This document shows positions 1 to 9,169 of a DNA stretch of 64,000 nucleotides, one piece after another. Where the stretch lies: contig JACPKM010000001.1 of the NCBI GenBank assembly GCA_016187025.1, forward strand, positions 372,001 to 436,000, written 5' to 3'. Positions within the stretch are counted from its first letter, which is position 1. Each line of letters opens with the position of its first letter. The stretch is from Candidatus Daviesbacteria bacterium (GTDB lineage: Bacteria; Patescibacteria; Microgenomatia; Daviesbacterales; UBA10151). A model generated the notes under the pieces. That model was not told where the DNA came from and ran no database searches. It worked only from the letters and a program-made list of their open reading frames with translations. Made by a program: the position numbers and the translations under genes.

Positions 1-786
1 GGTCATAAAGCGTTTATGACTCAGTCTCCTCAACTCTATAAACAAATGCTAATACCTGTTTTTGAAAGAGTTTTTACCATAGCCCATGCCTATAGAGCTG
101 AGCCTTCGGTTACCACCAGACACTTATCAGAAACTACCCAAATGGATTGTGAATTTGGTTTTGTTGATTTTCAGGATTTGCTAAATTTGCTGGAAGAAAT
201 AGCTGTAGAAATGCTGACCTTTGTGCAAGAAAAATATCCTCATATTTTAGAAGAGTTTAAAGTATCAAAGCTTGCCACAGGCAAAATTCCTCGATTAAGG
301 TTAAGAGAAGCACAAGAAATAATTTTTAAAGAATTCAAAAGAGACAACAGAAAAGAAAAGGATTTAACCCCGCAAGATGAAGTTGATATTTGCAAATGGG
401 CCTTAGAAAAACATAATAGCGATTTTGTAACAATTACTCATTTTCCAATGATGGCAAAACCATTTTATACCCACCCTGATCCACAAGATCCCCAGTACAG
501 TCTAAGCTATGACTTGCTTTTTAGAGGCACTGAAATATTGTCTGGTAGTCAAAGGATCAATGATTTTGAAATGCTGGCTCAGTCTATTCAAAAAAGAGGG
601 ATGGATCCAAAAGATTTTGAAATGTATCTTCAGGCTTTTAAATATGGTATGCCTCCTGAAGGCGGTTTCTCTTATGGAATGGAAAGGTTAACAAAGCTAC
701 TTCTAGGTTTAGAAAACATTAGGGAAGCCAGTTTATATCCAAGAGATATGGAACGGGTTGATGTAAGACTCTCTAAAAAAGAGTAG
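1..786 (+). CDS. aspS: Aspartyl-tRNA synthetase, archaeal/non-discriminating type (5' truncated)
   Basis: The reading frame is open from base 1, so the gene enters from the left edge; 261 C-terminal residues are present. This is the class II catalytic domain: motif 2 is seen as FTIAHAYRAEPSVTTRHLSE and motif 3 as GGFSYGMERL near the end. The QSPQLYKQM stretch and the absence of the long bacterial GAD insertion point to the compact archaeal/eukaryotic-type AspRS, which in many bacteria also charges tRNA-Asn and relies on GatCAB to finish Asn-tRNA. That second role is inference. The ATG at 16 is internal, not a start. Confidence 0.9.
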   Translation, partial: GHKAFMTQSPQLYKQMLIPVFERVFTIAHAYRAEPSVTTRHLSETTQMDCEFGFVDFQDLLNLLEEIAVEMLTFVQEKYPHILEEFKVSKLATGKIPRLRLREAQEIIFKEFKRDNRKEKDLTPQDEVDICKWALEKHNSDFVTITHFPMMAKPFYTHPDPQDPQYSLSYDLLFRGTEILSGSQRINDFEMLAQSIQKRGMDPKDFEMYLQAFKYGMPPEGGFSYGMERLTKLLLGLENIREASLYPRDMERVDVRLSKKE

Positions 787-821
787 CATAAAAAATTCCA
801 AATAGATTTATAGTTTCTCAG

Positions 822-1754
822 ATGAAGCATTATTTTTACTCTGCTGTCTTAGTATTAAGTAGCATCTTATTTATTACTATTTTACCCATTGCTGTGCAAT
901 CAACCCAAGATTTGCTTATTTCTTATCAGGTTCCAGCTAATAACTCTGATGTAGCGGGGGTAAGTAAAATTAACCTTCCTCCTATAAGCCTCAATATCCA
1001 GGTTCCTTTTTATAGTGCCAAAGCAGTGCTTGTTAAAGATTTAACCTCAGGAAGCGTTCTTTATCAAAAAAATGCCAGTAGTAGACTCCCTATTGCCTCA
1101 ACTACCAAAATAATGACAGCGCTAACCTCAAGTGAGTATTTTGCTCAGAACACTGTTTTAACAGTGAGTCAAGCAGCCAGTATTGGTGGTTCAACAACAG
1201 GGCTTTATAAAGGTGAGGTGATTTCATTTAGGTCTTTACTTTACGGGATGCTTTTGAACTCTGGTAATGATGCAGCATTTGCTATTGCTGAGAACTATCC
1301 AGGTGGGGTAGTGGGGTTTGTATCAGCAATGAATAAAAAGGTTGCCCAGCTAAACTTAAAAAACACCCATTTTGATAACCCAGCTGGATTTGATAGCTCC
1401 AATCACTTCTCCTCTGCTTTTGATTTAGCAAAAATTACTGAGGAATCTTTAAAAAACTCTAACCTGACAAGGGTGTTTTCCACCAAAGACACAGAAGTTT
1501 TTTCCTGGGACAAAAAGTATAAACACCAACTGCATAACCTAAATAAACTTTTATCTCAAGTCTCAGGGGTACTAGGGGTCAAAACTGGCTATACCGAACA
1601 GGCCAAAGAAAACTTGGTCACATTGGTTGATAGAAAGGGTCATAAAATACTAGTTGTTGTGCTGGGAAGCGAAGATAGGTTCGGAGAGTCAACAAATTTA
1701 ATTGAATGGGCTTACCAAAATTTCACCTGGTCTGATCAAGGAATTGTTCAGTAA
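822..1754 (+). CDS. D-alanyl-D-alanine carboxypeptidase (peptidase S11 / PBP5-like)
   Basis: A 310-residue serine peptidase that trims the terminal D-Ala of peptidoglycan stem peptides outside the membrane. An N-terminal hydrophobic segment (about residues 6-26) acts as signal or anchor. All three active-site boxes are present: S93-T-T-K96, S147-G-N149 and K254-T-G256. The C-terminal PBP5 beta-domain is absent, giving a short catalytic-only form. It follows aspS by 35 nt and overlaps the 3' end of the convergent gene by 32 nt. A second S11 enzyme lies at 27413, with its SxxK at the same residue numbers, so the two are probable paralogues. Confidence 0.9.
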   Translation: MKHYFYSAVLVLSSILFITILPIAVQSTQDLLISYQVPANNSDVAGVSKINLPPISLNIQVPFYSAKAVLVKDLTSGSVLYQKNASSRLPIASTTKIMTALTSSEYFAQNTVLTVSQAASIGGSTTGLYKGEVISFRSLLYGMLLNSGNDAAFAIAENYPGGVVGFVSAMNKKVAQLNLKNTHFDNPAGFDSSNHFSSAFDLAKITEESLKNSNLTRVFSTKDTEVFSWDKKYKHQLHNLNKLLSQVSGVLGVKTGYTEQAKENLVTLVDRKGHKILVVVLGSEDRFGESTNLIEWAYQNFTWSDQGIVQ

Positions 1755-2760
1755 TAGCAGGTACCAAAGCTACAAACTCCGGACCTTCAAACATAAAAAT
1801 TGGTTGCAGATAAGAAGAAAATTCTTTTGAAGAATAATATGCCAAAGAAACGGAGGTGATCGATACTTTTGCTTTTTTAGGTTTTGAAATAATAATTCCT
1901 TTACCTGATTGTAAATCTTCAAAGGCTTGTTGACCGGTTTTGACAGGGTATGTGGCAAAGGTAGTTTTATCAATTGGCCAGAATTTATAATCAAGCTCAA
2001 AATAATCCTGCAGGTTTTTTCCGTTATCTTTGATAACGGCGTTTACCAAAGAGACAGATGTTTGTTCAGAAATAACAGGTATTTTGTCTATATCCTCAGG
2101 CCATAAAGACACTTGAGCGGCTTGAGCATCAGATTGAGAGTCAGATATGGTAAAATCCTCACCCTCTATTTTTAAAAAGTTAACTTTTGACCTGCCATTT
2201 TGCAAAGAGCTATCAGGTAGGTCTAGAGCCAGTAAAAAGCTTTTAAAGTTTAAAACAAGTTGCTGGTCAGATTCAGTTATTTTTTGTTCTGATGATTTGG
2301 TCGCCTCATTTTTGTAAGTAAAGTTACCTGAATCAAGATTTACCGTTAAGCTTTGATTGTCTTGTGAGAACAAGTATTCTGTTTCAGATTGGATTTTAGG
2401 CTCAGAATTGATTCCAAACTTTTTTGCCAAACTCTTGGTTTTATCACCTGATAAGAAAGAGGTATACGGTTGTGGTATGAAGTAGACTTTCATTATCTTT
2501 TCAAATTTAGGAAATCCACCAGTGGTAGTATCCAAAGAATAAGAAAAATTTGAAGATGAAATATCTGAGGTAGGGAGTTTAGGGTATGGCAAAATGCCAA
2601 ACTTGGTATCTGGTTTTTCCTCAACCGGAGGAAGGCTTGGTAAATAATAAAAGTTATACCAAATCTTGTACCCACTAAAACTAACAATACCTACAAAAAG
2701 AGTAATTGCAGAAATTAAAATTAGGTTTTTGGTTAAAATGGCAGTTTGTGTAAGTGTCAT
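1723..2760 (-). CDS. Hypothetical membrane-anchored extracytoplasmic protein
   Basis: I do not recognise this 345-residue protein. It has one N-terminal membrane segment (about residues 12-33) and then a long polar Ser/Thr/Lys-rich region with no cysteines that would suggest metal binding. The topology suggests a surface-exposed protein tethered to the membrane. The start ATG at 2760 faces gltX divergently across about 90 bp of AT-rich sequence. The last 32 nt overlap the carboxypeptidase on the other strand. Function unknown. Confidence 0.7.
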   Translation of the reverse strand: MTLTQTAILTKNLILISAITLFVGIVSFSGYKIWYNFYYLPSLPPVEEKPDTKFGILPYPKLPTSDISSSNFSYSLDTTTGGFPKFEKIMKVYFIPQPYTSFLSGDKTKSLAKKFGINSEPKIQSETEYLFSQDNQSLTVNLDSGNFTYKNEATKSSEQKITESDQQLVLNFKSFLLALDLPDSSLQNGRSKVNFLKIEGEDFTISDSQSDAQAAQVSLWPEDIDKIPVISEQTSVSLVNAVIKDNGKNLQDYFELDYKFWPIDKTTFATYPVKTGQQAFEDLQSGKGIIISKPKKAKVSITSVSLAYYSSKEFSSYLQPIFMFEGPEFVALVPAITEQFLDQTR

Positions 2761-2849
2761 AGTCTATTCATGTTTCTAACGGAGTTCATTACGATTATAT
2801 ATACTGTTATTATACAGAAAATAAAGGAGGCTGATATAATACTTAACAT

Positions 2850-4268
2850 ATGAGAGTGAAAACAAGAATGGCACCATCTCCAACAGGCAACCTACATTTA
2901 GGCACAGCTTTTGCAACTCTTTGGCCCTTTGTATTGGCAAAAAAGGGTAGCGGCGGTGAGTTTGTTTTAAGAATAGAGGATACTGATAGAGGGCGTTCTA
3001 CAAAAGAGTATGAAGAAAATATTATCAACGGACTAAAATGGTTGGGTTTTGAATGGGATGAGGGTCCATTCCATCAGATGGATAGGTTAAAACTATATCA
3101 AGAGGTTACAGATAAGCTGATTTCTGAGGATAAGGCCTATTTCTGCTTTTGTACTAAAGAAGAGCTTGAACAGGAAAGGGAAAATCAAGCCAAAGCACAT
3201 CTTCCGCAGGTTTACTCTGGTAAGTGCCGCAATCTAACTATAAAAGAGGTAGAAGCAAAGAAAAAAGAGGGTATTCCTTTTGTGGTGCGGTTTAAGTTAC
3301 CAGAAGATAGAGGCGTTGTTGAGTATGAGGATTTAATTCATCATACAGTTAAGTTTGACTCAGCTCTTTTAGGGGATATGGTAATAATGAGGCAAAATGG
3401 TATTCCTTTGTACAACTTTGCAGTTGTTGTTGATGATTGGGATATGAAAATTACACAGGTGATAAGAGGAGATGACCATATATCAAATACTCCTAAGCAA
3501 ATTCTTTTTTTTGAAGCCTTAGGGGCAACTCCTCCGCAATATGCTCATTATCCAATGATTTTAAATCAGGACAGGCAAGGAAAGCTTTCCAAAAGAACCG
3601 GCTCAACTTCTGTTGAGGAGTATAAAAAAGACGGTTATTTGCCGGAGTCCTTAATTAATTATTTAGCCCTGCTAGGTTGGACTCATCCTGAGGGAAAGGA
3701 AATATTTGATATTGCTGAGTTAATAGAAAAATTTGATATTAAAGATATGAACAGTTCTGCTAGTGCCTGGAACCAGCAGAAACTTGATTGGATAAACGGG
3801 GAGTATATCCGCAAGTTATCAGATGAGGAGTTAACAGAAAGACTGCAAGATTTCCTGGTTGACCATCCGGCCAGGGAAAAAATTGCACCGGTAGTGCCCT
3901 TAATAAAGGAAAGAATCAAAAAATTATCAGATTTTATTCCTCTGACAGACTTTTTATTCGGCAAACCAGAATATGAAAAAGTAATTTTTGAGCAAGTAGT
4001 GGGGGATAAAAAGGCCCAGCTCCCAATGTTTTTATCCGAGATTAAAAGCACTTTGGAAAAAGCCTCTAGGCCTTGGAGTGCACAAGATTTTGAAAGGTCC
4101 TTTAGAGAGTTGGCAGAAAAACTTGGTCTTAATACCACCCAAATGTTTCAGCTTATAAGAATAACTATTTCAGGCAAGAGCGTGACTCCTCCTTTGTTTG
4201 AAAGCATTCAACTGCTAGGAGAAGAAGAGACCATAAAAAGAGTAGAAATAGCAAACAACCTATTTTAA
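2850..4268 (+). CDS. gltX: Glutamyl-tRNA synthetase
   Basis: A class I synthetase of 472 residues, normal length for bacterial GluRS. The HIGH box reads PSPTGNLHLGTA (residues 10-20) and the KMSKS equivalent is K245-L-S-K-R249. Cysteines at about 99, 101 and 126 (CFC and GKC) resemble the zinc site of some GluRS. A TATAAT hexamer at 2835-2840 lies 9 nt before the ATG. An AAAGGAGG at 2823-2830 is about 19 nt away and upstream of that -10, too far to serve as a ribosome site. Whether this enzyme also charges tRNA-Gln cannot be told from the sequence here. Confidence 0.96.
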   Translation: MRVKTRMAPSPTGNLHLGTAFATLWPFVLAKKGSGGEFVLRIEDTDRGRSTKEYEENIINGLKWLGFEWDEGPFHQMDRLKLYQEVTDKLISEDKAYFCFCTKEELEQERENQAKAHLPQVYSGKCRNLTIKEVEAKKKEGIPFVVRFKLPEDRGVVEYEDLIHHTVKFDSALLGDMVIMRQNGIPLYNFAVVVDDWDMKITQVIRGDDHISNTPKQILFFEALGATPPQYAHYPMILNQDRQGKLSKRTGSTSVEEYKKDGYLPESLINYLALLGWTHPEGKEIFDIAELIEKFDIKDMNSSASAWNQQKLDWINGEYIRKLSDEELTERLQDFLVDHPAREKIAPVVPLIKERIKKLSDFIPLTDFLFGKPEYEKVIFEQVVGDKKAQLPMFLSEIKSTLEKASRPWSAQDFERSFRELAEKLGLNTTQMFQLIRITISGKSVTPPLFESIQLLGEEETIKRVEIANNLF

Positions 4269-4280
4269 TTTTTTACAGGC

Positions 4281-4309
4281 TTGTTAATTTAAATATCTTG
4301 TGTTAGAAT
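4281..4309 (+). promoter_or_regulatory. Promoter for the LPNTG protein gene
   Basis: TTGTTA (4281-4286), a 17-nt spacer and TAGAAT (4304-4309). The ATG at 4317 is only 7 nt beyond the -10, which predicts an almost leaderless transcript. Confidence 0.5.
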
Positions 4310-4316
4310 TAGCCTC

Positions 4317-4646
4317 ATGGAAGACAGTCGTTGGCTAAGACTTATTACTGCAGGTTTAGTACTTGCGGCAATAGTAGTTGGATATTTCCTAATAACCGGC
4401 AGGTTTACAACTGATAAAAAAGATCAGCCAAAGCAAAATCAGCAGGCCACGCGTCCTGTACAGCAGTTTCAACCGAGCCCAACACCTTCTCCTACAGGTG
4501 AACCAGGTGTATCAACAGAATCCGGGCAAATGGGTGATTCTAGTGTTCAGAATTTACCAAACACCGGCTTTCCTATTGGTTTAGTGGGAATCTTTTCTGC
4601 TTCAGCAATGATTTCAGGTTATTACCTTCGTAAATACCCTAAATAA
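4317..4646 (+). CDS. Small membrane protein with C-terminal LPNTG sorting signal
   Basis: A 109-residue protein with an N-terminal hydrophobic segment (about 8-26), a Gln/Pro/Thr/Ser-rich linker (about 35-75) and a C-terminal tripartite cell-wall sorting signal: L80-P-N-T-G84, a hydrophobic stretch (about 86-103) and the basic tail RKYPK. That pattern is how class A sortases recognise substrates in Gram-positive bacteria. No sortase gene is seen in this window. It could instead be a plain two-membrane-segment protein with a chance LPNTG. Function of the exposed linker is unknown. Confidence 0.75.
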   Translation: MEDSRWLRLITAGLVLAAIVVGYFLITGRFTTDKKDQPKQNQQATRPVQQFQPSPTPSPTGEPGVSTESGQMGDSSVQNLPNTGFPIGLVGIFSASAMISGYYLRKYPK

Positions 4647-4674
4647 TTTAAATCCCATATATAAAACTGTGGTA

Positions 4675-4730
4675 TATTATACTTCGCACTCGCAAAACCT
4701 TGCCTTTTTTGCTATCGCAAAAAACGTAAT
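4675..4730 (+). repeat. Dispersed palindromic repeat, copy A
   Basis: Starts with TATTATACTTCGCACTCGC and contains a hairpin at 4705-4724 (stem TTTTTTGC/GCAAAAAA, loop TATC) followed by ACGTAAT. It closely resembles the element at 17824-17877, where the stem reads TTTTTAGC/GCTAAAAA, a compensatory change that keeps pairing. It lies just before tRNA-Gln and may also act as a terminator for the LPNTG gene. Confidence 0.6.
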
Positions 4731-4745
4731 TTCACGCCTGTATAT

Positions 4746-4819
4746 TGCGGGATCGTTCAATGGTAGGACGACAGATTCTGGATCTGTCTATCTTGGTCCG
4801 AATCCAAGTCCCGCAGCCA
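4746..4819 (+). tRNA. tRNA-Gln (anticodon CTG)
   Basis: The cloverleaf folds fully: acceptor TGCGGGA/TCCCGCA, D stem GTTC/GGAC, anticodon stem ACAGA/TCTGT with loop TTCTGGA (anticodon CTG), a 4-nt variable loop, T stem CTTGG/CCAAG, discriminator G73 and an encoded CCA. The weak U1-A72 pair and G73 are tRNA-Gln identity features. It reads CAG codons. Confidence 0.95.
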
Positions 4820-4820
4820 A

Positions 4821-5032
4821 GTAGGGCACCCCAAAGTGACCGGAATGCCTATTTAGACTGATTAGGCTTGCTAAACCCGCCATTTCTGAACTAAACTTTC
4901 GGACGGCCAAAATACCCTCAAAACTCGGATATTGAGGCATAGTCCGGATGCTGACGGCCTAAACAAAGAAAAGACCCCATTGCTGAGGTCTAATCCCAAG
5001 AGATTCTATTGCTAGAATTCCTCTAACCCTAC
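4821..5032. ncRNA. Candidate structured RNA of unknown class
   Basis: This non-coding stretch begins 2 nt after tRNA-Gln. A closing stem GTAGGG (4821-4826) with CCCTAC (5027-5032) encloses several local stems: GCCTA/TAGGC, CGGAC/GTCCG enclosing CCTCAA/TTGAGG, GACC/GGTC and ATTCTA/TAGAAT with flanking AGAG/CTCT. So many nested stems in AT-rich DNA suggest a multibranched RNA. It does not match the conserved cores I know for tmRNA, RNase P RNA, SRP RNA or 5S rRNA. The strand is undecided; a plus-strand RNA would be cotranscribed with the tRNA. The rest of the gap (4647-4674, 5033-5101) shows only AT-rich sequence. Confidence 0.35.
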
Positions 5033-5101
5033 AGCTTACGCCATAGAGCTATTTTTAATTTAGTTTAGTTTATGATATTTGTCAATAGGAAAGTGTTGAA
5101 A

Positions 5102-5662
5102 TTACTCTGTTTTGCCGGTGAGGAGAGCATCAATAATATCATGTGGCAAAGCAGCAGCATTAAGGAGAGCTTTTCTGACAATGCCGCCTGCTTCTGATCC
5201 TATTTCATCTGCTGCTTTAAGAGTTCCCATTACTGCACTCTTGGCCAGTTCTCCTGAATCCGCACCAATATCACCTGCTGCTTTAATTGCTCCTTCAACA
5301 GAGGAAATAGCCACTTCTCCTACATCTCCACCAACTTTGGAAGCAGTTTTAACAGCCTGTGAGGCTGCTTCCCCTGCCGCTTCTGTGGCATTTACTCCTG
5401 TGTCTTTTACTCCATCAACTACCCCTCTTACCAAACCTGTAACCCCATCAGTTAAGGAAGCTCCTGTTTGGGAGATAGTTTCCAAACCTTCACCTACCAC
5501 ATCATCAACAGTTTTAAGTCCTGTGGTAGCCACATCTCCTGCTCCTTGAAGAAGCTGTACAACATTTTCTTTTGCTACATCTTGAACAGTTGAGGCAACA
5601 TTACCAGCACCTGAAATTACAGAGGATAGAGCATTTTTTAAATCATCAGCTAGATTTGACAT
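5102..5662 (-). CDS. Ala/Gly/Val-rich repetitive protein (LEA/apolipoprotein-like pattern)
   Basis: About 186 residues if read from the ATG at 5662; a TTG at 5698 or an ATG at 5683 are possible earlier starts. The protein is built of degenerate 11-20-residue units rich in Ala, Gly, Val, Asp and Lys (patterns such as GDVATTGLKTVDDVVGEGLE), predicted to form amphipathic helices. There is no cysteine, no catalytic motif and no membrane segment. It is directly downstream of the SPFH gene on the same strand and probably cotranscribed, so a role at the membrane or in stress protection is possible but unproven. Confidence 0.6.
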   Translation of the reverse strand: MSNLADDLKNALSSVISGAGNVASTVQDVAKENVVQLLQGAGDVATTGLKTVDDVVGEGLETISQTGASLTDGVTGLVRGVVDGVKDTGVNATEAAGEAASQAVKTASKVGGDVGEVAISSVEGAIKAAGDIGADSGELAKSAVMGTLKAADEIGSEAGGIVRKALLNAAALPHDIIDALLTGKTE

Positions 5663-5701
5663 TGTTAATACACTACCAAACATTAAAATTTCTGTCAACG
5701 A

Positions 5702-6454
5702 TTATTTTTTAGATGCTCTTTTGACAAAACCTTCGAAGGCCCGGAGTATTTCCAGGGGAGTGACAAATACAATAGTATTATTCTTATCGGCAGAGAGCTC
5801 GCTTAAAGTTTGCAGGGTCCTGACATGCAAACCGCCCGCAGTCTTGGCAAGTTTTCCTGCTGCCAAAGCAATATTTTCCGCTGCGGCTTTTTCCCCTTCC
5901 GCCCGGATAATGATCGCCCTTCTTTCCCTTTCCGCCTCTGCCTGCCTTGCAATAACACGTTTCATTTCATCCGGCAGGATAATATCTTTTAGTTCCACAG
6001 ATTCCACTTTTATCCCCCAGGGGTCTGTTGCTTTATCTATAATCTTTTGTATTTTATCTGCCACCTCGTTTCTTTTGGATAAAAGGTCGTCAAGGGAAGT
6101 CTCACCCACCACATTCCGCATGGTGGTTTGTGCCAGTTGAGATACGGCATAGAAAAAATCTTCCACTTCAATCACTGCCTTGTTGGCTAAACTAATACGG
6201 TAATAAATCACAGCATTAACCTTAGCGGAAACATTATCACGGGTGATGGCTTCCTGATCAGGCACATCAACCGCCTTTACCCTTATATCTATCCTTGTCC
6301 AGGACTCTATAATTGGCCAGACAAGCCTCCAGCCGGGCTCCATCAGTCCCACATATTTACCAAATCTGAATTTGACCCCACGCTCATATTGATTGACCTG
6401 TTTGATGGAATAGAAAAAAAACAACAATAGGGGAAGCAGCAATAAAGTTTCCAT
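5702..6454 (-). CDS. Stomatin/slipin-type SPFH membrane protein
   Basis: A 250-residue SPFH (band 7) protein. An N-terminal hydrophobic hairpin (about 1-18) is followed by the stomatin-typical QVNQYERGVKFRFGKY, then the SPFH domain (about 25-180), then a coiled-coil-rich segment with the AEAERERRA and EGEKAAAENI stretches. Such proteins oligomerise at the inner membrane and organise lipid microdomains or associated proteases. No NfeD partner is next to it. The start ATG at 6454 lies 6 nt after the stop of the P-type ATPase remnant. Confidence 0.88.
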   Translation of the reverse strand: METLLLLPLLLFFFYSIKQVNQYERGVKFRFGKYVGLMEPGWRLVWPIIESWTRIDIRVKAVDVPDQEAITRDNVSAKVNAVIYYRISLANKAVIEVEDFFYAVSQLAQTTMRNVVGETSLDDLLSKRNEVADKIQKIIDKATDPWGIKVESVELKDIILPDEMKRVIARQAEAERERRAIIIRAEGEKAAAENIALAAGKLAKTAGGLHVRTLQTLSELSADKNNTIVFVTPLEILRAFEGFVKRASKK

Positions 6455-6460
6455 TTAAGT

Positions 6461-9042
6461 CTAGTATACTATTTTCTGCCGGTAAATAAATTTCCTGATT
6501 TCCTCAACTATCAAAATTGATGAAGCAATGGGTATCATTATTAGCCAATCAGATAAATCAAGGGCAGTTGTCTTAAGTATCTTTTGCATGAATGGTGTGT
6601 AAATAGCAAGCAACTGAAGAACAATAACAGTTATGGTAGCACCAATTAAAAACCTATTTGAAAACGGATTTAATTGAAAAATAGATTTGCTTTCATGTCT
6701 GCAATTCCAGGCATTGAACCATTGGAAAACCGCTAACACTGTAAGTGACATTGTCCAGGCTTTCACTATATCCTGTTGATAATAGCCTTTGAAAAGAAAC
6801 AGTGTCCCTATCATCATTGGTATTGCCATCAAAAACATTCTTTGTATGGTTAATCCATCAATCAAATACTTTTTAGGATGTTCAAAAGTTCCTTTCAATA
6901 AACCTTCTTCTTTTGGTTCCATGGCTAAAGATACAGTTAAGAAACCATCTGTAACAAGATTTAGCCAGATAATTTGAGCTGCTAAAATTGGTAAGGGGAA
7001 CCCCAGCAGTAATGCTCCGGTGATAGTCAATACCTCTCCAAAGCTGGTGGAAAAGAGATATAAAATAACCTTCTTTATCGTCTTATAAATACTCCTGCCT
7101 TCCTCAATAGCTGCAATAATACTGGCAAAGTTATCATCAAGTAAAACTATATCCGAGGCTTCCTTGGCTACTTCAGTGCCAATCTTACCCATAGACACTC
7201 CCAAGTCTGCTGCAACTAATGACGGAGCATCATTTACCCCATCTCCGGTCATAGCTACAATCACACCTTTTCTTTTATATGCCCTGACAATCTTTAGCTT
7301 ATGGTCCGGTGTAACTCTGGCAAAAACTGACACTTTAGAGAGCATATCTGCAAATTCGTCATCTGACAGTGAATCTATATCCTCTCCTGTCAGGATAGTA
7401 TCTCCTTCTTTATAAATTCCAGCTTCTCTGGCTATAGCTTCAGCCGTTATTTTGTGATCTCCAGTAATCATTACTACCTTAATTCCAGCTGAAATAGCTT
7501 TTTGCATAGCATCATGAACTTCCGAGCGAAGTGTATCTTTTAGCCCAAAGAATCCTACAAAGGTAAGTCCTTCCACATCTTTAGGCTTAATATCATCACT
7601 GACACTATCTTTCAAAGCAAAAGCTAAAACTCTTAAACCTTCCTGGGACATCTTTACCAACTCTGCCTCAAGCTCTTTTTTCTTTTCCTGGGATAAAGGA
7701 TGAGATTTACCTTCATGCCAGATTTTAGTAGTAATTTCTAAAATCTTTTCAGGGGCACCAAGAACAGTCAACGCAACATGTCCATCAATTTTATGTGATA
7801 CTGCATGATATTTATTTTTGTAATCAAATGGTATTTCAGACAGTCTGGGAGATTCTTTCTCTAAAACTTGCCTTTGAAATCCCACCTTTTGAGCAAAAAC
7901 AGAGAGCGAGGATTCTGTTGGATCGCCAGTTGCCTGCCACTGCTTTGCCTCTTTGTCGAAAACAACACCATTATTGGTAACAAAAGCAGCCATCTTTCCT
8001 GCAAGAAGCAACTCTGGATGATTAAGAGGGTCAATTTTACTGTCATTTAAAATTACTTCTCCTTCTGGTTTATAGCCCTCGCCACTTACACTAAATGTTT
8101 TTCCTTCCACATAGACCTTTTGTAATAGAATCTCGTTTTTGGTAAGTGTGCCTGTTTTATCAACTGCTATTACCCTGGCTTGTCCCAATGCTTCAACTGC
8201 TTGGAGTTTTTTAACTAAAGCATTTCGTTTACTCATCCTCCAGACTCCTGTTGCTAAGACTAATGTCATCACAATTGGCAGCCCCTCAGGGATAATGGAT
8301 ACTGCTAAAGACACAACTGTGGTAAACATTTCTCTTACTGAATGGCCTAAGAAAATTCCCAGTATAAATATTGAAGTGCACACTACTGCAACAGTGGCAA
8401 TAATTAGCCTGGTGAGGTAACGGATATTGGCTTTAAGAGGGATTTCTGTGTTGATTACAGCTATCTCTTTTGAAATTTTACCCAAAACCGTCTCTAGGCC
8501 TATGGCAACAACAACCGCTTTTCCATTACCAGTCACAACATTAGTTCCCTTAAAAACCATATTCTTTTGGTCAGCAGTTGGTAAATTTGCAGTAGACAAT
8601 ACCTCATCAAATTTATGTACTGGTTGCGACTCACCAGTCATGGCAGCTTCATTAACCGTGAGGTTGTTAGATTCAATTATTCTGGCATCGGCTGGTACTT
8701 TATCTCCTTCCTGTAAGATAATTACATCCCCAGGTACGACCTCATAATCAGGGATTACAAACTCTCTACCATCACGAAGTACCTTAGTATTAGTTTCAGC
8801 AAATTTCTTTAAAGCAAGTAAGGTATTTTGTGCCTTACCTTCCTGGATTGTGTATAAATAAGAGGGCTTTGAAATTGCCGAAGAAAGATAATTAATAAAC
8901 TGTCTATCTTTGCATCTGGTAATTTATTTGGTCCGTATTTTTCAAGACGGGCTTTTACTTCTTCCTTACTTAAACCATTTTCGTTTGAATGAAGGATTCC
9001 AAAAATATCATTTACTTTTTTTGTGTGCCAAGCATAGTCCAT
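6461..9042 (-). pseudogene. Calcium-type P-type ATPase, broken by internal deletion and frame change
   Basis: The first 63 residues (9042 down to about 8860) match the cation-ATPase N-terminal domain and end at RQFQSPLIY. The frame then changes, and the other frame continues with TIQEGKAQNTLLALKKFAET through the A, P and N domains to the C terminus at 6461. The M1 helix and most of M2 (about 33-38 residues in relatives) are missing at the junction, so this is a deletion rather than a simple indel. Later parts look intact: TGES, PEGLP in M4, DKTGTLT, TGDGVNDAP and NLVTDG in M6, which fit Ca2+ transport. A misassembly is the main alternative to a pseudogene. Confidence 0.85.
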
Positions 9043-9169
9043 AGCTAAATAAATTTACCTCTGTATCCATTCTACTGAATTCTTTGCTGGATTAGTACAA
9101 TCTAATTCCCAGTCTGTTTTACAATCATTTGGTGAAACAAGTTAGGATTTGAACCGGGTTTTGTATCGA

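Noticed and set aside
4930..4960. GAGGCATAGTCC in the RNA candidate resembles the 3' strand of P7 in group I introns (as in the Azoarcus tRNA-Ile intron).
   Set aside because: I could not find a matching P7 5' strand, a P3-P8 core or a J8/7 of proper length, and the adjacent tRNA-Gln is not interrupted.
5112..5549. Plus-strand 145-codon ORF opposite the Ala/Gly-rich gene.
   Set aside because: It is the antisense shadow of a repetitive GC-biased gene and has only low-complexity Ser/Pro/Ala content.
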